Part shown: in pieces, positions 1 to 6,265 of the stretch
How the letters are laid out: each line of letters opens with the position of its first letter
Position numbering within the stretch: the stretch's first letter is position 1
Assembly (NCBI GenBank): GCA_028565635.1
Contig: JAOXYB010057922.1
Coordinates: 1 to 10,955, forward strand
Length of the DNA: 10,955 bases
Origin: Phoronis ovalis
Taxonomy: Eukaryota > Phoronida > Phoronidae
Direction of reading: 5' to 3'
Translations under genes and position numbers: made by a program
The notes under the pieces: generated by a model
The model's input: the letters and a program-made list of their open reading frames with translations, nothing else
The model's database searches: none
Told to the model about the DNA's origin: nothing

Positions 1-128
1 TACAAAGATGGCTTTACAACTACAGAAACTACATCATATGATGGGCATCTGTCTGCACCCGCAGACCTCTTGTTCATATTGTGGCACAATAATATAATGC
101 TTTAGCATTTAAACTTGAAATTGTACAC

Positions 129-210
129 CATATATTTGTGCTAGCAATAGGTAAATCAAAGATGTTTACCCTATATTTGTGCTAGCAATAGGTAAATCAA
201 ATATGTTTGT
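129..210. repeat. Tandem duplication, two 41-bp units
   Basis: Two nearly identical copies of a 41-bp unit lie head to tail, at about 129-169 and 170-210. Both contain TTGTGCTAGCAATAGGTAAA followed by TCAA and ATGTTT. They differ at only a few bases, so the duplication looks recent. It lies immediately upstream of the acceptor of the exon at 247, so it belongs to an intron of the leftmost gene. No function is implied. Confidence 0.85.
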
Positions 211-246
211 TCACTGTTTAAATAGGAACACATTTGTTTTTTACAG

Positions 247-348
247 GTCATCCAGAAGATGGTGTCTGCTGTTTTAACAATACCTGGTATTTCACGAGTA
301 TTGTACGATTTAACAGCCAAACCACCAGGAACTACAGAGTGGGAGTGA
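247..348 (+). CDS. Probable terminal coding exon of an unidentified gene (3' end only)
   Basis: A pyrimidine-rich tract ending in TTTTTTACAG at 237-246 gives a good splice acceptor. Read in phase 0, the exon encodes 33 residues and then TGA at 346-348. The C-terminus ends in KPPGTTEWE, preceded by TIPGISRVLYDLTA, which looks like a real, conserved-type tail. The rest of the gene lies left of the window, so the start, the phase and most of the protein cannot be checked. The second phase stays open to 488 but gives a cysteine- and asparagine-rich, low-quality peptide, and the third stops at once. I do not recognise the family. The gene runs toward PPP1R7, tail to tail. A database search with the 33-residue tail should identify it if the exon is real. 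Confidence 0.55.
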   Translation, partial: VIQKMVSAVLTIPGISRVLYDLTAKPPGTTEWE

Positions 349-1460
349 TTATCTCTCAATGCAAACTGCAATGCAGTAGTTTGTTTTTTTTTGCACGCAA
401 TCCCCCCAAAAATAATTGTATGTATCCTAAAGTTGCTCAGAATTTGGTAGATGTTGATCTAATCAAAATTGTAGCTTTTAAAGTGTAATTCTGTTGATTG
501 TTGCATGCTACTTATGATTTTTAGCCTTGTGATTACAGATATGATGGAATGCAACTTTGACTCAATGTCAGCATAATTGTATAACTGAGTGTTATGATGT
601 GACTACACCCATACTTAACATGCATTTTGCTCTGCGGTAGCATGTCGCATGTGTTGGTTATTTGTTTTTGGTGAGCACACCAAATAACATTTAGTTTTAT
701 TATTGGTTAATGAATTCCTGTTAAACAATCAGGATTGCTTGTAAAATCAGAAGCTTTTATAGTGTCAGCTATATTTTTAAATTAAACTTGCTTCAACGCT
801 TGAAAGAGGTATGCTATAGTAAACCTTTATACAATGAGATTCGGGGGGGATTCAGTACGAAATCAGTCTGTATATTTGAGTTGTTTTGTGGTGTGGAATC
901 ATGGGAAAAATGAAACTGTTAATTGCACAATTTTTCAATGTGTAAAAGTAAATGTTGAACATATTTTGTACAATATTAGAGATGCTCATGAGAAAATGTC
1001 ACAGCATTTGTGATTATTCTATCATTGGTTGTTTGTCTTATTACCACACTTAGTATTGTTATGCAAATTTATAACAAGTTGATTATAAAAAAGCACCTGA
1101 TATAAGTTTTCAGGAACAACCATTTAAATATGGCATTGAAACATGGATCAGTAGAATAGCTAAATGTGCACTGAACATATGTTAGGTACTGATATCGGTT
1201 ACTTTGTAATTTATCTGCATATGCCTTGTGCCATTATATTTTTTAGCAAAGTTTGTAATATACCCAGTAATTTGCATTTATGAGTAATCATGTTACATGA
1301 TTTTTAATTATAAGCATTAAATTTAATGAACAGATTTGATTTTGGGTTTTGGTATTTTCATGTACATCCTAGATCCTACCAATGTTTTGCTAGTTGAACT
1401 TTATATTCATTTCTTTTCACTTATAAAATGTATTTAACTTAATAAATCACAGTTGAAGGA
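349..1460 (+). other. Probable 3' UTR of the leftmost gene
   Basis: About 1.1 kb without coding features, AT-rich and free of splice-flanked conserved peptides, runs from the TGA at 346-348 to a canonical AATAAA at 1441-1446. Weaker ATTAAA hexamers occur at 781-786 and 1316-1321 and could give shorter isoforms. A short transcript end is equally possible. Confidence 0.4.
1441..1446 (+). terminator. Candidate polyadenylation signal AATAAA
   Basis: This is the only canonical AATAAA on the plus strand that I saw between the stop codon at 348 and the convergent PPP1R7 3' end. It would place cleavage near 1456-1476. It is about 1.1 kb from the stop codon, so the assignment is moderate. Confidence 0.4.
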
Positions 1461-1706
1461 CATGGAATAACACAAGACAATTAGAACTAATACTCTGTAC
1501 ATTCAACTGAAACTTTCCATGGAGTTATATACATTATGGCAAATAACACACCATTGACTCAACTATAATATACAAGTAACTATTATAGTAATAATTCTTG
1601 GTTAATATATTCCATTTATTATTTGATATACAAATGAAAGTTAGTGTCAAGCTGTCAGTCCTCCAGAACTGACTCGAAGTGAGCCTTTGTTCAGACTTTG
1701 GGATAA

Positions 1707-1906
1707 GTGAGAGAATAGACTTGCTCAAGTCCCTATGAACTTTAAAAAAAAAAAAAAAAAAAAAAAATTAACACCCAACATATATATGACAGTAAAAAAA
1801 ATTTTCGAGATAATTAAAAACACTGATGTAAAAGACATACAAAAAAGAGAATTAAACATATTTTTTTTTTAAGTTCACAAGGACTTGAGCAAGTCTAGTG
1901 AGAGAA
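1707..1906. mobile_element. 182-bp MITE with 9-bp target-site duplication
   Basis: The element spans 1716-1897. Its terminal inverted repeats begin TAGACTTGCTCAAGTCC (1716-1732, mirrored exactly at 1881-1897) and continue through TGAACTT into an A tract on the left (24 A, 1744-1767) and a matching T tract on the right (1861-1870). Immediately outside both ends is the same 9-mer GTGAGAGAA (1707-1715 and 1898-1906), a perfect target-site duplication. Each terminus also contains the near-palindrome GACTTG-CT-CAAGTC. No transposase is encoded, so this is non-autonomous. A 9-bp duplication is known for Mutator-like and Merlin superfamilies; which one applies is inference. It sits between two convergent genes, just past the PPP1R7 polyadenylation signal. 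Confidence 0.88.
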
Positions 1907-1959
1907 CAGTATGACTTCTTTTAAGATAGTGATGTATACACGAGCACTGCGTGCAAAAG

Positions 1960-1965
1960 TTTATT
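1960..1965 (-). terminator. PPP1R7 polyadenylation signal (AATAAA on minus strand)
   Basis: TTTATT on the plus strand reads AATAAA on the minus strand, 79 nt past the PPP1R7 stop codon. Cleavage would be expected at about 1930-1950, giving a short 3' UTR of roughly 100 nt that ends before the MITE at 1716-1897. Confidence 0.65.
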
Positions 1966-2044
1966 TTTAGTTTTTACAATGCACCGCTTGTGTTTATCAT
2001 TAGCCAGTTATGCTAAAGTAGTGATTGCTGTTTTGGTGCTATTT

Positions 2045-2242
2045 CTACCTAGTGAACGTAGCATCAATTTGTTTTATCCATGGTATTGCTAGCATAACTT
2101 TCCGCCGATAATTTGCATCTATTTTGTTTGGGTTATTTGTATCTCTCCAAATAGGATTTCTTTCAAAATAGACTGTGTCTAAATTCTTCATATCTTTTAG
2201 TTGGTCCAGATCAGTCCAAGTGTCCAACTGATTATCATTAAA
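2045..2242 (-). CDS. PPP1R7: PPP1R7 exon 8 (last LRR, C-terminal cap, stop)
   Basis: Residues 264-328: FNDNQLDTWTDLDQL, LDTVYFERNP, then the cap YRRKVMLAIPWIKQIDATF. Stop TAG at 2047-2045. Between WRD and YRRK it carries extra residues (TNNPNKIDAN where human has PQ), an unusual lengthening of the cap loop. Confidence 0.96.
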   Translation of the reverse strand, partial: FNDNQLDTWTDLDQLKDMKNLDTVYFERNPIWRDTNNPNKIDANYRRKVMLAIPWIKQIDATFTR

Positions 2243-5200
2243 CTGTAAAACAATTCAAAAAAACAATCAAACATATACTGAATAAAACTTCATAATAATC
2301 TTCCACAGGCTTATGCAACATTAGTTTTATGATGTAATGCTGTTTAATGGCTGTTCAGAGGGCGCTACCATTGCTTGCATTTTTACCTGTCTGTCTGTTA
2401 CATTGAAAACTAAAACCCATTTTTATTAATAAAAATTCATGAAACCCGGGTTAGTAGAAATTGAGGATCTGATATATTGGTTAAGAAGAAATAAATGTAG
2501 GTGTAAAACTATTTATTTTTTCAAAATTTTGCCTTATATTTAAATTCAGGCATGTTTATGCAAAATTCTGCCAAAATGACGACCCTTAACAGCAAATGTG
2601 TTAAGTAACATACTTTATATGACACTTTAAGATGACAATTTAATTATTCCAACACCCATTGCTTTAACTATTTGACAACAAATAACACTGGTGGATATTA
2701 TTGGTGAATAATGCCTGCAACAACTGATATACTAGAGGTGTGTATATTATGGGTAGCCATTTATTTTCAACTACCCATATGTCATCTTAATGTCGAGTAA
2801 TGACAACATATAAAGTAAAAACAAATTTTTATGTTTGAGAAAACAAAATTAATAGTACTAGTATTCTTCTTAACATAATGCCCATCCTGAATTTGTGATA
2901 ATTACAACATAATAACAGTGCTTACCCAAAATTCCTCCAGGTGGATCAAGTGTGCAACATTTTCAAGATTCCTTATTCTATTACCAGCTAGGTCAATAGT
3001 TGTTAACCTTATCTGTAAAACAAAAGAAAACCACCTTCTAGCTAAGGACAGACTGTTGACAGTGTGATAACATCTGTTTATCTACAAATCCTATTGTCAA
3101 TCTATAGTAATTTTACAAATAAATTTGTACTGTATTTTCGCTTACATTTTTGTCCAGTCCCTCGACTCTTTCAATACCATTATGGCTGAGATAAAGCTGG
3201 TCTAAATTTTCTAGCTCGTCCAGTCCTTCGATCTTCAGTAATCGGTTGCTCTATAAAAAGACAATAAATTTAGTCATAAATTTCTATAATTTTTTGTTTG
3301 CCAAAATAGGAAAATAACACTCTAAACATGACTGGGTGGCTTATATACAGTATTTGCAGTGTCTTACCTGAATATCTAGTGTTCTTAAAGCAACAAGTTT
3401 ATCCAATCCTGAGATTTTGGTGATTTTATTCTTTCCCAGAAATAAAGTATCAAGATTGACTAGTGTATCTAAGTTTTCAACTACCTAAAATGAGAGAAAA
3501 TGAAATGAATAATATTATTGGACACAAAGTACAATTTATACAGTGCATATATGATCTGACAACTATTTAAAAAAAATAATTTTCTTGAGTTTCTCTTGAA
3601 TATTATGGTTTACATATTAATATATTGATATGGGGGAAATACTAAGGTTAAGAACAATAATAAAATAAATGTAATTTAGTCAAAATGTTCATCAGTCTTT
3701 TCTGAAGTGGTAGAAGAGGTCACATGATCACTTAATAAAAACATTGGAAGGATATCATATACCATGTCCCTGTCCAGAAAGGACTGATGAAAGTCTTGTG
3801 ATAAGACTGGAAGCTTTCTGTAGTTAAAATGTAAGATTTAGATTTGACTAAATTATATTTATTTTATTGTTATTTACTAAAAAGAATAAACATTCATTCT
3901 TATATACTAAGGTTACTACTGTTAGTAACCATAGTAGCTAATGTTTATTAAAGCAGTAAGTTTGTTTTTTTTCTTTATTTTTTTAATAAATACTATTACT
4001 CTTATAGTAGTTAGTATTTGTTTTACATATTTAATTTCGTTTTGTACACGATCACCATGTCTGTAGTGAATTAGATGCCAGAAATTTCAACAAAAAGGTT
4101 GCTATTATTATTTAGGCAGATTTCTTAAACTACTGTACAACATAAAAATAACAAAGCAGCAATTAGATTATATGCAATATAAACAACAGCTAACAACCGT
4201 TGGAGTTAAAAATAAACTTACTCTTATGCGATTAGCACCCAGCTCTAACATTTGCAGTTGTGTTAGGTGTCCAATGTTTTCTATTTTAGATATTTTGTTC
4301 TGAACAAAAAATAATTTACGTAGATTCAAAAGCTTGTCAAGATTCTCAATTTTTCTAATTCTGTTGAAAGAAAGATCCAAGAGCCTAAAAAATAACATAT
4401 ACTCTATTCATGTCAGTTTTTAAGGCAATGGATGAAAACCTTCTGGTCTTAGTGTGGGATTACTTCCTTCGTGACTATGAATTGAGTTTCCCCGAGATCT
4501 TAACCATTTAAAACACATTTTGTAGAGAATTGGCTTGAATCTTATCTTAAACAAATACTTAAACAAGTACTTCCTAATTCAGTAAGACGAGTAGTAACAC
4601 ATTCAATGCTTCATAAACAAATAGTATATATTGTGTGTTATGAAAGAGATAATTAGTAGGGAGCATAGCACCATTTTCATGCTTACTCTAAATTTTCTAA
4701 GGCATCAAGTCCTTCAATTTTAGTGATCTGGTTATCGTACAAGTCCAACTCTCGTAGCACTTTTCCTACTGTTGTTAAGCCCTCTATCTTTTTTATTAAG
4801 TTCTGTCTAAAGCATATAGTCTGAAAATGTATTTTTAACACAACATTTACTTGAAATTTGAATATCAGAAAAAAGGCAATTTTGAGATGCAATTCTAATT
4901 AGTTTCTCGTTGTCAAGTTTTAAACAAGCATTCTATGAACGAAAGATGTCTATTTACAACAAATGGATTATATAAACAGGTTTATGTTAAAATATAATGC
5001 TGGACTTTTTGTTGCAAATATTTTATAAATACTGATTGTGTGCAAAAGTACCTCCACTTGATGCAGGGCGTCTAATTTCTCTATTTTAGCAATGCGTTGA
5101 TGGTTCAAATCCAAGTCAACTGTATCAGGATCAATATAAACCATCTCCCTAGCATCTTCTTCTGGGTCTTGTTCTGGTTCGGACGCATCTGTGAGAATAG

Positions 5201-5900
5201 CTGAAATACAATGGTTGTGAAAAAATGAATGCGCAACAGTGTTTTTGCAAGAGGCCAACTTCTACTGGTTTTAACACTACCTGGGCTTTGACCGTACGGC
5301 TTCGCCGCAGGCAAGCGACAGTAGGGTCATGACGCTAGGACTAGAGCTAGTGCAAACCGTCATGATTCTAACTGGTCCTGGCTTCGTGACCCTACCCACT
5401 ACCGTAGGCGCAGGGTCATGGCCCATATAGTGTTAAAACTAGTAGAAGTTTGCCTCTTGCAAAAACCGTGTGTCAAAAAATTCAAACCAAAATTGTTGTC
5501 TTGTTTGTCTCAGATACTCCTTCTTGTGTTGATCTGCAACTTGAAGCTTGCTTAATACTCCTCAAACTCAAAGTGACTTTTGGCACACAAATCTATTACC
5601 ACTCAGACCAACGTGAAATTCCCATCTTGCACACTTTATTGGGCTAAAAGTCACACTGCAAGAGGCCAACTTCTACTGCACTGCAGTACTGGTTTTTAAT
5701 ACCATATCTGGGCCATGACCCTACGGAAAAAAGTCGCTCTAACTTTAAAACACTTGATGAAATGTCAGATTTTTTATTTATTAGTTTACATGCCATTTTT
5801 ATGCTCAACAGATCTCCACATAAAACTGACTTTTCATTCAAAGTACTCTGCAACTTTAGAAAATACCTTCTTCCTGGTGAGAATCACCTTGCGACGCCAT
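2045..5900 (-). CDS. PPP1R7: PPP1R7 / SDS22, leucine-rich-repeat regulator of protein phosphatase 1 (complete, 8 exons)
   Basis: The joined exons (5867-5900, 5052-5200, 4687-4820, 4222-4384, 3368-3484, 3146-3250, 2926-3012, 2045-2242) give 987 bp and 328 residues with every phase agreeing. The protein has a short acidic N-terminus, eleven tandem 22-residue SDS22-type LRRs (about residues 34-283) and the C-terminal cap ending QIDATFTR. SDS22 binds PP1 catalytic subunit during its biogenesis and localisation, in nucleus and cytoplasm. Residues known to contact PP1 in human SDS22 (D148, F170, E192, F214, E300, W302, Y327) are all present at a constant offset of 39: D109, F131, E153, F175, E261, W263, Y288. 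The human N-terminus is longer. The cap carries an 8-residue insertion between R296-D297 and the YRRKVML motif. The ATG at 5900 is chosen because its exon donor and phase fit exon 2. Confidence 0.95.
2243..2925 (-). other. PPP1R7 intron 7, 683 bp
   Basis: Non-coding, AT-rich intron between exons 7 and 8, flanked by GTAAGC and TTTTACAG. Its only structured content is the inverted-repeat element at 2611-2817, listed separately. Confidence 0.9.
2611..2817. mobile_element. Putative MITE or foldback element in PPP1R7 intron 7
   Basis: Three nested inverted repeats share one centre. The outer arms are TACTTTATATG (2611-2621) and its complement (2807-2817), the middle arms TAAGATGACA (2628-2637) and TGTCATCTTA (2780-2789), and the inner arms ATGGGTAG (2749-2756) and CTACCCAT (2771-2778). 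The arm pairs are collinear apart from short indels, as expected for a decayed terminal inverted repeat. No target-site duplication is obvious and nothing is encoded. Confidence 0.5.
2926..3012 (-). CDS. PPP1R7: PPP1R7 exon 7 (LRR 10-11)
   Basis: Exactly 29 codons, residues 235-263: LTTIDLAGNRIRNLENVAHL and the start of LRR 11 ending LEEFW. W263 is the counterpart of human W302, a key PP1-binding residue. Acceptor TTTTACAG, donor GTAAGC. Confidence 0.95.
3146..3250 (-). CDS. PPP1R7: PPP1R7 exon 6 (LRR 8-9)
   Basis: Residues 200-234, SNRLLKIEGLDELEN then LDQLYLSHNGIERVEGL. Acceptor TTTTATAG, donor GTAAGC, phase 0 at both ends. Confidence 0.95.
3368..3484 (-). CDS. PPP1R7: PPP1R7 exon 5 (LRR 6-8)
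   Basis: Residues 161-199, from VVENLDTLVN through LDTLFLGKNKITKISGL to LRTLDIQ. Phase 0 at both ends, acceptor CATTTTAG, donor GTAAGA. F175 matches human PP1-contact F214. Confidence 0.95.
3651..3903. mobile_element. Putative 253-bp foldback insertion flanked by a 12-bp direct repeat
   Basis: The exact 12-mer ATACTAAGGTTA occurs at 3639-3650 and 3904-3915, bounding 253 bp. Inside, outer arms TAAAATAAATGTAATTTAGT plus CAAA (3661-3684) pair with 3843-3866 with one mismatch. Inner arms TCATCAGTCTTTTCTG (3689-3704) pair with 3775-3790 with one mismatch. The flanking repeat may be a target duplication, but the inverted repeat does not reach the right boundary (about 30 bp short), so the ends are uncertain. 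Confidence 0.55.
3885..4019. repeat. Two adjacent hairpins in PPP1R7 intron 4
   Basis: The first hairpin has outer arms AATAAACATT (3885-3894) and AATGTTTATT (3940-3949) around a perfect inner stem GGTTACTA-CTGT-TAGTAACC (3911-3930). The second pairs AAATACTATTACT (3988-4000) with AGTAGTTAGTATTT (4006-4019) with small mismatches. They share the TACTA/TAGTA motif, which suggests a common mobile origin. They overlap the right flank of the element at 3651-3903. Confidence 0.6.
4222..4384 (-). CDS. PPP1R7: PPP1R7 exon 4 (LRR 4-6)
   Basis: Residues 107-160 including LLDLSFNRIRKIENL, LRKLFFVQNKISKIENI and LQMLELGANRIR. It holds the PP1-contact equivalents D109, F131 and E153. Acceptor TTTTTTAG, donor GTAAGT. 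Confidence 0.95.
4385..4686 (-). other. PPP1R7 intron 3, 302 bp
   Basis: Ordinary GT-AG intron between exons 3 and 4. I see no repeat, RNA gene or coding sequence in it. Confidence 0.9.
4687..4820 (-). CDS. PPP1R7: PPP1R7 exon 3 (LRR 2-3)
   Basis: Residues 62-105, beginning TICFRQNLIKKIEGL, with LRR 2 and 3 (LRELDLYDNQITKIEGL). The acceptor is TTTTCAG, followed by ACT; a further AG inside the exon (TTTAG, CAG) would delete family-conserved residues. Donor GTAAGC, phase 2 into exon 4. Confidence 0.92.
5052..5200 (-). CDS. PPP1R7: PPP1R7 exon 2 (acidic region and first LRR)
   Basis: Residues 13-61: acidic stretch with SEPEQDPEEDA, then the first LRR (VDLDLNHQRIAKIEKL). Acceptor TATTTCAG gives phase 1. 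A second in-frame acceptor 12 nt downstream (TTCTCACAG, exon from 5188) would drop four residues; both keep the frame. Donor GTACTT at 5051-5050. Confidence 0.9.
5241..5466. mobile_element. 226-bp MITE-like element with 53-bp terminal inverted repeats
   Basis: The left arm 5241-5293 and the reverse complement of 5414-5466 agree at 47 of 53 positions. Each begins GTTTTTGCAAGAGGC and contains AACTTCTACT and GTTTTAACACTA. The 120-bp centre is more GC- and CpG-rich than its surroundings and repeats GGTCATG and GACCCTA motifs. There is no ORF of note, so it is non-autonomous. No convincing target duplication is visible (flanks CGCAACAGT and CGTGTGTCA). A third, solo arm lies at 5658-5726, showing that this family is dispersed. 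Confidence 0.78.
5658..5726. repeat. Solo arm of the 5241-5466 element, with a 13-bp insertion
   Basis: The first 20 bases, GCAAGAGGCCAACTTCTACT, are identical to the left arm of the element at 5241. After an extra GCACTGCAGTACT the match resumes with GGTTTT and, further on, CTGGGCCATGACCCTACGG. The insertion ends in a TACT duplicate of the bases before it. This is a partial or truncated copy of the same repeat family in direct orientation. Confidence 0.75.
5867..5900 (-). CDS. PPP1R7: PPP1R7 exon 1 (start codon)
   Basis: Encodes MASQGDSHQEE plus one base, then donor AAG|GTATTT. It is the only nearby minus-strand ATG whose exon ends in a usable donor with phase 1, as exon 2 requires. The acidic, unstructured peptide suits the family's variable N-terminus. 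The exon is small, so confidence rests on phase and promoter position. Confidence 0.72.
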
Positions 5901-5923
5901 ATTTAATTTACTCTACAACTTCT

Positions 5924-5961
5924 GCACTGATTCCCTGGCACTGATTCAGGCGGCACTGATT
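5924..5961. repeat. Three phased GCACTGATT repeats in the promoter
   Basis: The 9-mer GCACTGATT occurs at 5924, 5938 and 5953, spaced 14 and 15 bp. The third copy runs into the inverted CCAAT box. The regular spacing is suggestive of a transcription-factor cluster, but I do not know the factor. Confidence 0.7.
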
Positions 5962-5964
5962 GGT
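5958..5964 (-). promoter_or_regulatory. NF-Y (CCAAT) box, minus orientation
   Basis: GATTGGT reads ACCAATC on the minus strand, matching the core NF-Y recognition sequence. It lies about 60 bp upstream of the PPP1R7 ATG. Confidence 0.55.
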
Positions 5965-6024
5965 CGTTTTGGTACAGGAGGCTCCAACTTATTCTTATTC
6001 AGGCTATGAATTCGTGTGCGGGCC

Positions 6025-6031
6025 TATAAAA
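6025..6031 (+). promoter_or_regulatory. TATA-like box
   Basis: TATAAAA, 128 bp upstream of the ZMYND12 start codon. If used, transcription would begin near 6055-6060. Confidence 0.35.
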
Positions 6032-6038
6032 TTAATCT

Positions 6039-6050
6039 TGCGCATGCGTT
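6039..6050. promoter_or_regulatory. NRF1-like site
   Basis: TGCGCATGCGTT matches the palindromic NRF1 consensus YGCGCAYGCGCR at 10 of 12 positions. NRF1 sites are common in animal bidirectional and housekeeping promoters. Confidence 0.55.
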
Positions 6051-6051
6051 A

Positions 6052-6063
6052 GTGCCCGGCAAC
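6052..6063. promoter_or_regulatory. RFX X-box-like site
   Basis: GTGCCCGGCAAC fits the RFX X-box pattern GTNRCC then RGYAAC with one mismatch in the first half and a perfect second half. X-boxes drive ciliary genes, which suits the adjacent ZMYND12. Confidence 0.4.
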
Positions 6064-6158
6064 AACTGACAACAGTAGTTAGTGTCTGCTAAATTGTCTT
6101 TATATATGTGGTGAAAAACGGACATATAGTTGTAATATATTTTGACTTTCCTTCGAAA

Positions 6159-6265
6159 ATGGACATTAATCCTTTAGCAAACCCAAAGGGTGTAAAATTG
6201 TTATGTGAATTGTGCCAGAAACCTGCTTATTTGCAATGTACGAAATGTAGAGTGACGTACTACTG
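6159..6265 (+). CDS. ZMYND12: ZMYND12 exon 1 (first half of MYND finger)
   Basis: Residues 1-35, MDINPLANPKGVKLLCELCQ onward, with four zinc-binding cysteines and the VTYY motif. Donor TG|GTAAGT splits the C36 codon. Confidence 0.93.

Larger units (their letters stand above)
3485..4221 (-). other. PPP1R7 intron 4, 737 bp, filled with foldback sequences
   Basis: This longest intron of the gene separates exons 4 and 5. More than half of it (3639-4019) consists of inverted repeats listed separately; the rest is AT-rich with no feature seen. Confidence 0.9.
5201..5866 (-). other. PPP1R7 intron 1, 666 bp
   Basis: First intron, flanked by donor GTATTT and acceptor TATTTCAG. It contains the inverted-repeat element at 5241-5466, a solo arm at 5658-5726 and a weak 12-bp inverted repeat (5573-5584 with 5643-5654). 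The element's left end is only about 40 bp from exon 2. Confidence 0.75.
5901..6158. promoter_or_regulatory. Divergent promoter between PPP1R7 (-) and ZMYND12 (+)
   Basis: Only 258 bp separate the two start codons, so both 5' UTRs and core promoters must share it unless an upstream non-coding exon exists. It is richer in GC and CpG than the flanks around 5950-6065. Recognisable elements, left to right, are three GCACTGATT repeats, an inverted CCAAT box, a TATA-like TATAAAA, an NRF1-like palindrome and an X-box-like site. Shared control of both genes is inference. Confidence 0.75.

Noticed and set aside
234-488. 84-residue open frame over the terminal exon
   Set aside because: It starts upstream of the acceptor, is in the alternative phase, and is cysteine-rich and low-complexity. 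The phase-0 reading ending TTEWE is more protein-like.
1744-1767. A24 run resembling the poly(A) tail of a retrocopy
   Set aside because: It is mirrored by a T tract in the opposite arm and lies inside a terminal-inverted-repeat element with a 9-bp target duplication, so it is part of a DNA-transposon derivative.
5102-5112. GGTTCAAATCC, similar to a tRNA T-arm and B box
   Set aside because: It lies inside PPP1R7 exon 2 (antisense to the LRR codons for DLNHQ) and there is no matching acceptor stem or anticodon arm.
5450-5944. Several 60-70-residue open frames in PPP1R7 intron 1 and exon 1
   Set aside because: They overlap repeat arms or the antisense of exon 1 and show no conserved motif.
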